From NCBI RefSeq assembly GCF_020552705.1, contig NZ_JAJBZG010000001.1, forward strand, positions 186,001-250,000: 64,000 bases of DNA, written 5' to 3'. The DNA is from Christiangramia sediminis (GTDB lineage: Bacteria; Bacteroidota; Bacteroidia; Flavobacteriales; Flavobacteriaceae). The position numbers were made by a program, and so were the translations under genes. The notes beneath the pieces were generated by a model. It worked only from the letters and a program-made list of their open reading frames with translations. It had not been told where the DNA came from and ran no database searches. Positions 37,586 to 46,051 of this stretch are shown piece after piece (the first letter of the stretch is position 1; each line of letters opens with the position of its first letter).

Positions 37586-38353
37586 CTATTCTTTTATTTC
37601 CTTTCTAATCAAAATTAAAGTACTTTCTAGATCTCGCATTAATGGAACGTAATGTGCTTGTTCTGTGGCATAACCAGTGAAAATAAACATGAGTATATTA
37701 TTTTCAAATTCTGTAGAATTTAGTAATTGTAAATTACTAATCTCATTTTCAGCTTTGGGCAAACCAATTTGATTATACATTCCTGTTTGTTCAAAAATAG
37801 TACGAAGACTGGTTTTATCCGTTCTAAACATATCCAAAACCTTTTCTCTTTGTACACTTAATTCTTTTTCTTGTCTTGAAATATCTTCCATGGTCGATAA
37901 CCAATTGGTTAGTCTTTTTCTTAATTCATCGTTCGAGAGAGTTTTAAGATTGCCGGAATTAATCATTTCATTTAAGAGTGAATTATTTGGGTTGAAGCTG
38001 ATATCATTAGAGAAGGTATTGTATAAGAGATTTGAAAACGCTGCTTCTGAAAGGTTGTTGTCATTATAAGTAATATATTCCAGGATCTTTTTTGAACCTT
38101 CACAATTTTTCTTGTTTATTGAGATTAGTTCTTGCAATTTTAATCTACTAGTTTTGAATTCTTGCTCTAAACCAGTTAAATATGTTTGTTCATTATTACT
38201 TTTTATTCGATTTTGATTTGCGTTATTGATAGCAAGGGCTATTAATATTCCAATAACAACAAGAATAATTTCTCCCAGCGCATAAAATAAGTATTTGGTA
38301 AACTTATTCTCTGATAGTAAATTCAGTCTGATCTTTCTGAAAAATTTAATCAT
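37586..38353 (-). CDS. DUF6090 family membrane protein (cassette 9, third gene)
   Basis: 255 aa. The N-terminus IKFFRKIRLNLLSENKFTKY followed by a single membrane helix (YALGEIILVVIGILIALAIN) is the hallmark of DUF6090, a family abundant in Flavobacteriia with unknown function. The rest is a helical periplasmic domain. It starts 6 bases after the DUF4386 gene, so the two are translated together. Confidence 0.85.
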   Translation of the reverse strand: MIKFFRKIRLNLLSENKFTKYLFYALGEIILVVIGILIALAINNANQNRIKSNNEQTYLTGLEQEFKTSRLKLQELISINKKNCEGSKKILEYITYNDNNLSEAAFSNLLYNTFSNDISFNPNNSLLNEMINSGNLKTLSNDELRKRLTNWLSTMEDISRQEKELSVQREKVLDMFRTDKTSLRTIFEQTGMYNQIGLPKAENEISNLQLLNSTEFENNILMFIFTGYATEQAHYVPLMRDLESTLILIRKEIKE

Positions 38354-38359
38354 CTCTTT

Positions 38360-38974
38360 CTAATTTCCTTTGCCTCCCTTTATTATAAGCCATATTGCAA
38401 ATGACATCTCTCCGATTACACTTGGAATAGCGACTAAGATTAAAAATACAGAACTATAGTCTTCATAATTTGAAATTAAAAAATGTGCAGCAGTATCCGT
38501 AATATACATAACTCCAGCAATCAAAAGGAAAATAGCAATGAATGTAGGTTTCTTTATTATGATACTCAGAAGAACTAAGTGTATTCCAAAAAAGAATAGA
38601 CCAATGAGCCAAATTGTATTGAAATTATCTACTTGTTTTAGGATTTCTATTTCTATGGAAGAATTTAAAGCTAATGGGAGCGCAAATATGGCTACACCCA
38701 TGATAGCCGCATGCATCATTCTGAAAAATATACTTAAAACAATTAAATCATGTGTTTTATACAGCTTGAAAAGAGCCCATGCAACCACCACATCGAAAAC
38801 AACAGTAATTAAGAATGCAACTATTCCGAATCTAACGATTAAATGATTAGTCTGAATGGTCTCTATTGGTGATTTGATTATCGCTTCAAGTACAAAAAAG
38901 TTAGCGAAGATAGCTGCAAAGAATATTATCCAATAGCTTATGCCGGCAGTTATTGATAAGCTTCTTGAATTCAC
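38360..38974 (-). CDS. DUF4386 family six-helix membrane protein (cassette 9, second gene)
   Basis: 204 aa with six predicted membrane helices. The opening (ITAGISYWIIFFAAIFANF) and the NTIWLIGLFFFGIHLVLLS block fit DUF4386. Function unknown. It is the middle gene of a three-gene cassette between a serine hydrolase and a DUF6090 protein. Confidence 0.8.
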   Translation of the reverse strand: MNSRSLSITAGISYWIIFFAAIFANFFVLEAIIKSPIETIQTNHLIVRFGIVAFLITVVFDVVVAWALFKLYKTHDLIVLSIFFRMMHAAIMGVAIFALPLALNSSIEIEILKQVDNFNTIWLIGLFFFGIHLVLLSIIIKKPTFIAIFLLIAGVMYITDTAAHFLISNYEDYSSVFLILVAIPSVIGEMSFAIWLIIKGGKGN

Positions 38975-39087
38975 TTTAATAATTTATTTTATATTAATTA
39001 CTATGTTTTGCAACTAGAACGAACATGAAATGTACTCTATACCAGTATTTTATAAATCAAAAATAATAATTTTTATGAAATCATCAG

Positions 39088-40125
39088 CTAGCGTTTTTGA
39101 CTAACAATTTTTACAATACGGTCATACATTATTTCAGATAGGCTCCAATTATATCCTTCGAAATTGACCGTGTTTGTAAACTGAATAACTACCGCATCAA
39201 TATCCTGGTGATATTTTGCAATAGTCTGATAACCCGGAATTAAACCCGTATGTTCATATCTGTAAATAGAAGAATAGATTTCCCGCTCTTCTTTTGTTTC
39301 GAATGCGGAGCCATCATTTAAGGCTCGAATAAATTTGCTCAGGTCTTCGGCTGTTGCCAATATAGAACCTACATTTTCCGTTTTCAAATCCTTATCGTAT
39401 CCAACATAGTATCCGCTCATCACATCATCTATGTTTACATCTTCAATAGAACCAAAAGTATGCTTTAAATTTAATGGGTTTAATATTTCTTCTTGAATGT
39501 ATTGAAAGCTACTATATCCAAGAACTCGGTTTATTATTCTTCCAATTAATAAGTAGTTGGTGTTAGAATATTCATAATCTTCATCGGGTTTGAAGTTGGC
39601 TGGTTTATCCAAAACCAAAGCCAGATTTTCATCTGCCGTTTCTTTGGGGTTTGCCCAGTACATATATGTGTCCGTATAGTTTGGAATGCCACTTCTGTGT
39701 TTAACCAACATACGCAAAGTGATTTTATCTGCATATTCTATTCTGTTCTTCAATTGGGGTAAATAATCTGGAAGTGTTTTGTCTAATGATAATTTTCCAT
39801 TGGAAACAAGTTTGGTAACAGCTAAGGCATTATATAATTTGCTTACACTGGCAATTTTAAATAATGCATTGGGATCAGCTGGAATTTTTTTTTCTCTATT
39901 TTTATAGCCCGAGGTATATAATTCTGTTTGGCTCCCTTTTTTAGTAATACAAACAATTATACCATCAAATCCATAATCTTCCGCTCTGTTTACTTGTTCT
40001 TGAACTGAATTCGGTAACGGAGCTATCCAGGCTTTTACTATAGGCCAAGGCACAAAGTATAATGATACGATTGTTCCAACAAACAATATTACTCTAAGTA
40101 TCAAGGTCCTAGTTTTTTTTGCCAT
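39088..40125 (-). CDS. Serine hydrolase, beta-lactamase/D-Ala-D-Ala carboxypeptidase-like (cassette 9, first gene)
   Basis: 345 aa with an N-terminal membrane or signal helix (about 8-25). The three class C motifs are complete: SVSK (SxxK, near residue 93), YSNTNY (YxN) and HTGLIPGY (HTG in place of KTG). This set fits DD-peptidases, esterases and class C-like proteins. ATG lies 34 bases after the crossover. It is one of two serine hydrolases carried by the array. Confidence 0.9.
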   Translation of the reverse strand: MAKKTRTLILRVILFVGTIVSLYFVPWPIVKAWIAPLPNSVQEQVNRAEDYGFDGIIVCITKKGSQTELYTSGYKNREKKIPADPNALFKIASVSKLYNALAVTKLVSNGKLSLDKTLPDYLPQLKNRIEYADKITLRMLVKHRSGIPNYTDTYMYWANPKETADENLALVLDKPANFKPDEDYEYSNTNYLLIGRIINRVLGYSSFQYIQEEILNPLNLKHTFGSIEDVNIDDVMSGYYVGYDKDLKTENVGSILATAEDLSKFIRALNDGSAFETKEEREIYSSIYRYEHTGLIPGYQTIAKYHQDIDAVVIQFTNTVNFEGYNWSLSEIMYDRIVKIVSQKR

Positions 40126-40149
40126 ATTATTTCAGCTCTGGTTAAAAAT

Positions 40150-40289
40150 TAGCCACAACGTGCCCGGTTACCGCAAGTTGCGGGATTAGGGACGCGGATT
40201 TGTCGGATTAGCTGTTTTAATAATTGGTCTCTAAAATAACAATTTTCAACTGGTTACCCGTTATTTGCGGTGAACCGTTGTTGTGGTGC
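40150..40289 (-). repeat. attC-like repeat 8 (subfamily I)
   Basis: Low-end box TAGCCACAAC (start of cassette 9), high-end box GTTGTGGTGC, a perfect 10/10 complement of the start of cassette 8 (GCACCACAAC at 41116-41125). Confidence 0.92.
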
Positions 40290-40293
40290 GTAT

Positions 40294-41082
40294 TTATTCT
40301 ATCCAACCATTAATTTCGACTTTATAACAAATACTTTCTTTTACAATAAATATTTTATATCCTGCATTTGAAAAATAATCAAATAAGTCACTACCTCTTA
40401 GCCTATTCCCATCATTGTATTTTCTAATTTCATTAATAATTTCTTTTAGAGATTGAATTTTTTTTGATTCTAAATTGGGGTAAATTTCTTTCTCAGAAAA
40501 GTATGTTGCACTAGATTTATCAGAAAATACATCAATTAAATAATAAAACTCATTTTCATTTGGATTCTTTTCTCTACTTAATATTTCTTCATCGTATTTG
40601 ATAAATACTGTATCTCTTAGGGGTTTTGTGATTAATTTTTCACTTGAAAATTTGATTGGATAGTAAGAGTTATAAAAATTTTCATAAGGAGATTGTCTTA
40701 TTTTTATGTAACTGTTTTTATCAACTATAAAAATAATGTACTTATTAAAAAGTTCATTTTTTAATAATTTTCTATTTACTGTTCTACTGTATTTTCCCGG
40801 ATAGTAAAACTCCCGCCGTTCAACGTATCCTTTTAGCGAATGAACTTTATCTGGTTTTAAATTGTATAAAGTATCCAATTTCTTTAATAAAAAATAACCT
40901 TCCGTTCCAGTCCATTTAATATTTTCAATTGTTTCTTGTTCGAATTGTTTATAACTGTAATTTTCAAAATCATTAGAAAACAAAATATAGTGTTTGTCAT
41001 ATTTAAAGTATAAAGTATCCTTTTTTTGAGCTTGAGTAAAAAATGTCGTACTCACAAATATTAATAAAATATAGACTTTCAT
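40294..41082 (-). CDS. Secreted protein of unknown function (cassette 8)
   Basis: 262 aa from ATG 41082, chosen because it begins a signal peptide (MKVYILLIFVSTTFFTQAQ); the 14 extra residues of the longer frame come from the cassette border. The mature part has many Tyr/Asp/Lys residues and no recognised family. Confidence 0.68.
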   Translation of the reverse strand: MKVYILLIFVSTTFFTQAQKKDTLYFKYDKHYILFSNDFENYSYKQFEQETIENIKWTGTEGYFLLKKLDTLYNLKPDKVHSLKGYVERREFYYPGKYSRTVNRKLLKNELFNKYIIFIVDKNSYIKIRQSPYENFYNSYYPIKFSSEKLITKPLRDTVFIKYDEEILSREKNPNENEFYYLIDVFSDKSSATYFSEKEIYPNLESKKIQSLKEIINEIRKYNDGNRLRGSDLFDYFSNAGYKIFIVKESICYKVEINGWIE

Positions 41083-41115
41083 ATTTTGTTTAAATTCGAA
41101 ATCGTGGTTAAATAT

Positions 41116-41254
41116 GCACCACAACGGTCTCGGCTATCGCAAGTTGCGGGAGTAAAGTCGCGGATTTGTCGGATTAGTTATTTTCTTTCTTGGTTTCTAA
41201 AATTACACTTTTTCCTGAATACCCGTTATTTGCGATGAGCCGTTGTTGTGCGCT
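41116..41254 (-). repeat. attC-like repeat 7 (intermediate type)
   Basis: Combines CTATCGCAAGTTGCGGGAG with CCCGTTATTTGCGATGAGCC; the T of ATCG on one arm is matched by the A of CGAT on the other. High-end box GTTGTGCGC pairs 8 of 9 with the start of cassette 7. Confidence 0.88.
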
Positions 41255-41297
41255 GGCATTGCGTTCACATCATCTTGTCTAAAATTTTTTATGTTTT

Positions 41298-41783
41298 TTA
41301 ATTTTGTGATTTAGTTTCTAGCATTTTAGGAACTTGATCGTAATATTCCTGAGTTAAGACTTCTGTCCATTCTGTTGGTTTTTCTCCGCTATAGAATGCT
41401 AAATATGTAACATCACATTCTTTAGTAGATGAGTGCCAATGCTCAGTTTCTTTTTCGCATCTAATTACATCTCCCTCTTTTAGAATTATAGGCTTTTTAC
41501 CCTTTTCTTGATAGTAGGCTTCACCATCTACAATTACTAAAACTTGAACAGAACCGTGTTTGTGCCAATCTAAAGTTGAGTTAGCTTTGAAGGTTGCTTT
41601 GGTAATGTTGTAACCTAATTCTTCATCATCGTGAATTAGAGGATTTAACCAAGCTTCTCCAATGTAATGAGTATTGGGTGCCTTAGTTCCTTCTGTCTTA
41701 TAGGAAGATACTTTATAATCAGAACTTTGGGCAGCTATAAATAATGGAGCGAAAAATATCAGTGTAAGAATTGAATATTTCAT
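41298..41783 (-). CDS. Secreted cupin-domain protein (cassette 7)
   Basis: 161 aa with a signal peptide ending IAAQ. A single cupin barrel follows: LDWHKHGSVQVLVIVDGEAYY carries the first motif (two His), ILKEGDVIRCEKETEHWHSS the second. Such proteins bind a metal and act as isomerases, oxygenases or binding proteins. Function unknown. Confidence 0.87.
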   Translation of the reverse strand: MKYSILTLIFFAPLFIAAQSSDYKVSSYKTEGTKAPNTHYIGEAWLNPLIHDDEELGYNITKATFKANSTLDWHKHGSVQVLVIVDGEAYYQEKGKKPIILKEGDVIRCEKETEHWHSSTKECDVTYLAFYSGEKPTEWTEVLTQEYYDQVPKMLETKSQN

Positions 41784-41832
41784 AATTGTTTTTTTTATTA
41801 ATTATTTTCTTAAATCCTTCTTCGTCAATGCT

Positions 41833-41972
41833 TGCGTACAACGGTTACGGTTACCGCAAGTTGCGGGAATAGGAACTTGGATTTGTCGGATTAGTTGTTT
41901 TAGTAATTGGTCTCTAAAATAACAATTTTCAACTAGTTACCCGTTATTTGCGGTGAACCGATGTTAGGCTGC
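41833..41972 (-). repeat. attC-like repeat 6 (subfamily I)
   Basis: On the minus strand the high-end box is GCCTAAC, an exact RYYYAAC as in classical attC. It pairs 9 of 10 (GCAGCCTAAC) with the start of cassette 6. Low-end box TGCGTACAAC starts cassette 7. Confidence 0.92.
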
Positions 41973-42263
41973 GTTATTTTCTAACGGTTTTATTTTATTG
42001 AATTCTTTCTCTTTCAAAGATTTTTCTTCTTCTAAATCATAATCATCTTGTAAACCTAACCAAAATTTAGCAGTTGTTCCAAAATATTTTGAAAGTCGGA
42101 GAGCTGTATCAGCAGTTATTCTTCTTTTCTTTTTAATGATTTCACTTATTCTTGTCTGAGGAATAAATGTTTCTTTGGAAAGCCGGTATGCTGTGATTTC
42201 CATTGGATCTAAAAATTCTTCTTTCAAGATTTCTCCAGGATGAATATTTTCTAACTTTTTCAT
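41964..42263 (-). CDS. higA: HigA family antitoxin (cassette 6)
   Basis: 99 aa XRE-type antitoxin. HPGEILKEEFLDPMEITAYRLS is the HigA opening, followed by the helix-turn-helix IPQTRISEIIKKKRRI and FWLGLQDDYDLE. It neutralises HigB and represses the operon. It follows the toxin gene by 18 bases, the toxin-first order of higBA. The stop codon lies inside the attC-like repeat. Confidence 0.94.
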   Translation of the reverse strand: MKKLENIHPGEILKEEFLDPMEITAYRLSKETFIPQTRISEIIKKKRRITADTALRLSKYFGTTAKFWLGLQDDYDLEEEKSLKEKEFNKIKPLENNAA

Positions 42264-42281
42264 TTTTTTATCTTTTTAAAA

Positions 42282-42563
42282 TTAATGGTAATCGACAATT
42301 TGAACCTCAAAAGCATTGTCATTTTCCCATTTGAACATTATTCTCCATTGTTTATTAATTCTAATGCTATGAAAACCTTCTAAATTTCCACTCAGCTTTT
42401 CCAAATGATTAGCTGGAGGAATTCGTAAGTCATTTATATTTAGAGCATTATTTATCATTCTTAGTTTTCTTCTAGCTACGTTTTGAATATTAGCAGGAAG
42501 CTTTCTTGATTGGGTTCCATTCCAAATTTTGTCAGCTTCTTTGTCTGCAAATGATTTTATCAC
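42282..42563 (-). CDS. higB: HigB-like RelE-family toxin (cassette 6)
   Basis: 93 aa mRNA interferase of the RelE/HigB fold. Typical segments are FADKEADKIWNGT, RKLRMINNA, PPANHLEKLSGN and HSIRINKQWRIMFKW. It cleaves ribosome-bound mRNA and is inhibited by HigA. Toxin-antitoxin cassettes are well known in chromosomal integrons, where they discourage loss of neighbouring cassettes. Confidence 0.94.
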   Translation of the reverse strand: MIKSFADKEADKIWNGTQSRKLPANIQNVARRKLRMINNALNINDLRIPPANHLEKLSGNLEGFHSIRINKQWRIMFKWENDNAFEVQIVDYH

Positions 42564-42643
42564 AAATAATTTTGTTTTACGTTACTAACGTCAAAGATAA
42601 GTAAAAAATTAAAAATTAGAAGTTCCAAGCACGATAAAATTAT

Positions 42644-42781
42644 GCTGCCTAACGGTCTCGGTTATCGCCAGTTGGCGGAGTAAGGGACACGGGTTTGTCG
42701 GCTAAGTATTGGTTTGTTGGTTAAGTTAATTATTTTCTTACTAATGGTGCCGCTAATTGGCGATGAACCGTTGTTAGCTAC
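42644..42781 (-). repeat. attC-like repeat 5 (subfamily II)
   Basis: Minus-strand low-end box GTTAGGC is an exact GTTRRRY. High-end box GTTAGCTAC pairs 8 of 9 with the start of cassette 5. Arms GTTATCGCCAGTTGGCGGAG and CCGCTAATTGGCGATGAACC. Confidence 0.92.
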
Positions 42782-43482
42782 AGTATTTTTAACTCGTGCT
42801 CTAATAGCTTAACGAAAAAATTACGCGTATTATTTAATAAATCTTGATTTGCTTCACTACTTGTAATATAGAAGCGACCTTCTTTTTCTGAATCATTTGA
42901 TTGATAGAATCTAAAATAATTCTTTGAGTCTAAAAAACCTTTTACTTTTTTACCTCGCTTTTCTAAAAGTTCTATTTGACTTTGATTATGAACTAATATA
43001 TTCCGTACTTCTTTAGCATTAAGTAAAAAATCCCATTCTGGTTTAAGATTATTGAAATTTACTTGACAAGTCCTGGAAAGATATAGTTTTGCTTTATCAA
43101 TTTCATTAGAACCTCTTAGGTGATTTACTGAAAAATTAGTATTAAACTTTTTATGATGAAATTGACAGATACTTTTTAATTCATATTCTAGAAAGGAAAT
43201 AATTTGAATATAAAATGAAGATCTAAAATTATGTGTGGATTGTAAAGTAAGATATTGATGGTCGCCTATTAACTTATCTAATAAATATCGAGAATAACCT
43301 GAATCATAAGTTTCCTCATCATCATCAGACATGAATTGTTTCAATTTTTCATCTAATTGTTTTTCTTCTTCTTTTAAAAATTTTTCAATCATCTTTTGAT
43401 AATTGTCAAACTCAATAAACACCAATTCGATACCGAAAAGTTTATTTGTGTGTGATCGTAAAATTTTACTCGAATTTTTCAT
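42778..43482 (-). CDS. HEPN-like protein, unknown function (cassette 5)
   Basis: 234 aa, no signal peptide, mostly helical. The segment KEVRNILVHNQS (Arg about 160) has the RNxxxH pattern of HEPN ribonucleases and their relatives, at the usual position after a long helical region (FYIQIISFLEYELKSI). HEPN proteins often serve as RNases in defence or toxin-antitoxin systems. No partner nucleotidyltransferase is present in the cassette, so activity is uncertain. Confidence 0.6.
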   Translation of the reverse strand: MKNSSKILRSHTNKLFGIELVFIEFDNYQKMIEKFLKEEEKQLDEKLKQFMSDDDEETYDSGYSRYLLDKLIGDHQYLTLQSTHNFRSSFYIQIISFLEYELKSICQFHHKKFNTNFSVNHLRGSNEIDKAKLYLSRTCQVNFNNLKPEWDFLLNAKEVRNILVHNQSQIELLEKRGKKVKGFLDSKNYFRFYQSNDSEKEGRFYITSSEANQDLLNNTRNFFVKLLEHELKIL

Positions 43483-43490
43483 AAAAATAT

Positions 43491-43628
43491 TGGAGCTAAC
43501 GGTCTCGGTTATCGCTAGTTGGCGGATTAAGGACGCGGATTTGTCGGCTTAATATTGGTTTGTTGATCAAGTTAATTATTTTCTTTCTAACGCTGCCGCT
43601 TATTGGCGATGAACCGTTGTTGTGTTAA
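43491..43628 (-). repeat. attC-like repeat 4 (subfamily II)
   Basis: Low-end box TGGAGCTAAC starts cassette 5; high-end box GTTGTGTTAA pairs 9 of 10 with the start of cassette 4. Arms GGTTATCGCTAGTTGGCGG and CCGCTTATTGGCGATGAACC. Confidence 0.9.
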
Positions 43629-43631
43629 GTT

Positions 43632-44699
43632 TTATTGTACTAATCTTTTTTCTAGTTCCTTTCTAATTTCTTCTGGATCTGGGTTTTTTGCCAATAGTTT
43701 ACCATTTTCATCTATCAAGAACATTGCGCCACCTCCGCCATCAACTCCATATTTTTGCCAAATACTATTCTGGCGATCTAGTTCTACTAGGTTTTTCCAG
43801 GGCCATTTTTCTTTTTTAAGAAATCTTTCTAATCTTTCTGTGTTTTTAAATTCACCAGCTACACCAACGATTGTAAATCCGTGATCCTTATATTCGTTAT
43901 AAATAGGAATCACTTCTCTGGTTTTTTTAATACAAGGTCCGCACCATGTAGCCCATAAATCTAACAAAGCGATTTTTCCTTTTATTTCGTTGGATAATTT
44001 GACCGATTTCCCTTTTAAATCTGGCGCGTTAAAATCAATAAATTTATTGCCAATTTTAGCCTCGGTCATTGCTGATAATAAGTTTTTGGCCAATTTATTA
44101 TAAGGGTGATATTTATTGTTTTCTGAAAGTATTTTATGTTGTTTGACTGCCTCGTCCACGTGTATTAAATCTTGAAAGTAGATAAGGTTATTTAAAAAGA
44201 AGAAATATGAAAGAATGGAAGGATTTTCCAATATATATCTATTTTTTAGTTCTAACTCATCTTCAAAACTCAGTTCAGGATATTTATTGAAAAGTGAATC
44301 CTTGTAGTTTTTAAATGATTTCAATTCTTCATTTAATTGACCTCCTTCTATAACATTTTGATCAAATTTCTCTTCCTCATATATTTCTAGATTAATATCT
44401 GAATTGTCTAGAAACACAGGCATAAATCTTCCGCTTCCTTTTTCCTTTGCAATTCCTAACATTAAATCATATCCCCGAGCATGATCCAATTTATACTCAT
44501 ATTTAAATTTTCCATTTTTAACTGGAATTTCTATGATCGAATCGAAACGAAGGTCTTGATTTACTCCCTTTAAAAGGATTGAATTAATGTCTGCACTATG
44601 AACTTGCCCCGTTAAATAATAGATTTCATTTTGATTGTTGCAATTTGTCATTATGAATGCAACAATTAGTAGGATTCCGAAATTTCTAAGGATGTTCAT
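43632..44699 (-). CDS. TlpA-like thioredoxin lipoprotein (cassette 4)
   Basis: 355 aa from ATG 44699, chosen because it begins a lipoprotein signal (lipobox FIMTNC); seven upstream residues come from the cassette border. A DUF4369-like N-terminal beta domain (about 20-130) is followed by a helical linker and a thioredoxin fold with active site WATWCGPCIKK and cis-proline region GVDGGGGAMFLI. It is a periplasmic thiol-disulfide oxidoreductase, a common Bacteroidota type. Confidence 0.9.
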   Translation of the reverse strand: MNILRNFGILLIVAFIMTNCNNQNEIYYLTGQVHSADINSILLKGVNQDLRFDSIIEIPVKNGKFKYEYKLDHARGYDLMLGIAKEKGSGRFMPVFLDNSDINLEIYEEEKFDQNVIEGGQLNEELKSFKNYKDSLFNKYPELSFEDELELKNRYILENPSILSYFFFLNNLIYFQDLIHVDEAVKQHKILSENNKYHPYNKLAKNLLSAMTEAKIGNKFIDFNAPDLKGKSVKLSNEIKGKIALLDLWATWCGPCIKKTREVIPIYNEYKDHGFTIVGVAGEFKNTERLERFLKKEKWPWKNLVELDRQNSIWQKYGVDGGGGAMFLIDENGKLLAKNPDPEEIRKELEKRLVQ

Positions 44700-44883
44700 A
44701 GTTTGAATAAAATTTAGCACAACGGTTCCGGCTATCGCAAGTTGCGGGAGTAAGGACGCGGATTTGTCGGATTAATTCTTTTAATAATTGGTCTCTAAAA
44801 TAGCAATTTTCAGTCAACTGCCCGTTATTTGCGATTAGCCGTCTTAAGTTTAATTTCTCTAAATTTTAATTGTATAACCAGAA

Positions 44884-45034
44884 AGAACAAAAGAGAGGAA
44901 TAAGGTTAAATTAACCGTGGGAACTTGAGATTCCGTCAACAATGATAATCCCCTCTCTTTTCTACTTTAATTTCGTTTAGTTCTGTGAGACCTGGATCTC
45001 GTTTTTAAGTCGATGAAACCAAAGTAGCTGTTCT
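44884..45034 (+). ncRNA. Candidate bridge RNA of IS110 copy 2
   Basis: Identical to the copy 1 candidate, with the same target guides (AACCGT at 44913-44918, CAACAA at 44937-44942) and donor guides. Confidence 0.7.
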
Positions 45035-45050
45035 TTCCAATCATTCTCTT

Positions 45051-46016
45051 ATGGATAAAATTAAACATTTTTACGGAGTAGACATCAGTAAATCATTCTT
45101 TGATGTAGTTGATAAGGATGGCAAGCATGATCAGTTCTCTAACGATGTAAAAGGCTTTAAAAGCTTACTGAAATTCATTCAGAAAGATAGCCTGGTAGTC
45201 ATGGAAGCCACTGGTTATTATCATTACAGATTAGCTCAATATCTGTATGAGAAAGGTATCACGGTGTCGGTTGTAAATCCACTTTCGGTCAAGCGTTTTA
45301 TTCAAATGAAGCTCTCTAAGATCAAGACCGATAAGAGTGACGCTAAAGCGATCTGTGAATATGCTCAGGCTACAAAAGTTCCATTGTATACAGCCAGGAA
45401 TGCAGTTCAGGCAGAATGCTTGCAGCTGCTGAGTCTTCAGGATCTTTACCTGAAACAACGAACAGCTGTAAAAAATAAGATCCACGGAGAGAAAGCTCTC
45501 GGCACACCTTCGAAGACAGTCACTCGATCTTTGAATCGTTCGCTAAAGCAGTTAGAGAAGGAACTAGCCCAGATCGAATCCAAGCTGGAATCCTTAGTCA
45601 GAGAAACCCAGGAAGATCAACTGGAGCAATTAACCAGTATTCCTGGAATGGGAAAGAAAACAGCTATGTTATTAATTGTACTTACCGACGGATTTACAAG
45701 TTTTGAAAATGCCAGGCAGCTTTGTTGTTATACAGGAATAACTCCAACGATCAGACAATCCGGAACCAGTGTAAGAGGTAGAAGCAGAATTAGCAAGGTT
45801 GGAAACCGGAAACTGCGTAATTTATTGTTCATGTGGAGTTTCACTGCCTGTAAATCTAATAAGGCCTGCAGAGAGATCTATGAACGCATTGTAGAGAAAG
45901 GAAAGAGTAAGAAACTGGCGCTAATTGCGGTGTGTAATAAGCTCCTGAAGCAGGCATTTGCCATAGCTAAATCAGGAACCTATTACCAAGAAAATTATAT
46001 GTCCAAATTAGCTTAA
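45051..46016 (+). CDS. IS110 family transposase (DEDD recombinase), copy 2
   Basis: 321 aa, identical in translation to the copy at 35722. It carries the DEDD residues and catalytic-serine region described there. Identity of both copies means either could mobilise both elements. Confidence 0.96.
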   Translation: MDKIKHFYGVDISKSFFDVVDKDGKHDQFSNDVKGFKSLLKFIQKDSLVVMEATGYYHYRLAQYLYEKGITVSVVNPLSVKRFIQMKLSKIKTDKSDAKAICEYAQATKVPLYTARNAVQAECLQLLSLQDLYLKQRTAVKNKIHGEKALGTPSKTVTRSLNRSLKQLEKELAQIESKLESLVRETQEDQLEQLTSIPGMGKKTAMLLIVLTDGFTSFENARQLCCYTGITPTIRQSGTSVRGRSRISKVGNRKLRNLLFMWSFTACKSNKACREIYERIVEKGKSKKLALIAVCNKLLKQAFAIAKSGTYYQENYMSKLA

Positions 46017-46051
46017 AAGGACTTGGATTTTACCTTAGTTCTTTGTTGTAC

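Larger units (their letters stand above)
44842..46043 (+). mobile_element. IS110-family insertion sequence, copy 2
   Basis: Same sequence, orientation and insertion point as copy 1 (offset 9329). Here it follows TTAGCCG rather than TAAACCG, so one mismatch to the guide is tolerated. The left end and coding region look identical by eye. Confidence 0.88.

Noticed and set aside
39088-40125. Clinical-type beta-lactamase
   Set aside because: The three motifs fit the broad serine hydrolase family (SVSK, YSN, HTG); no feature singles out a true beta-lactamase.
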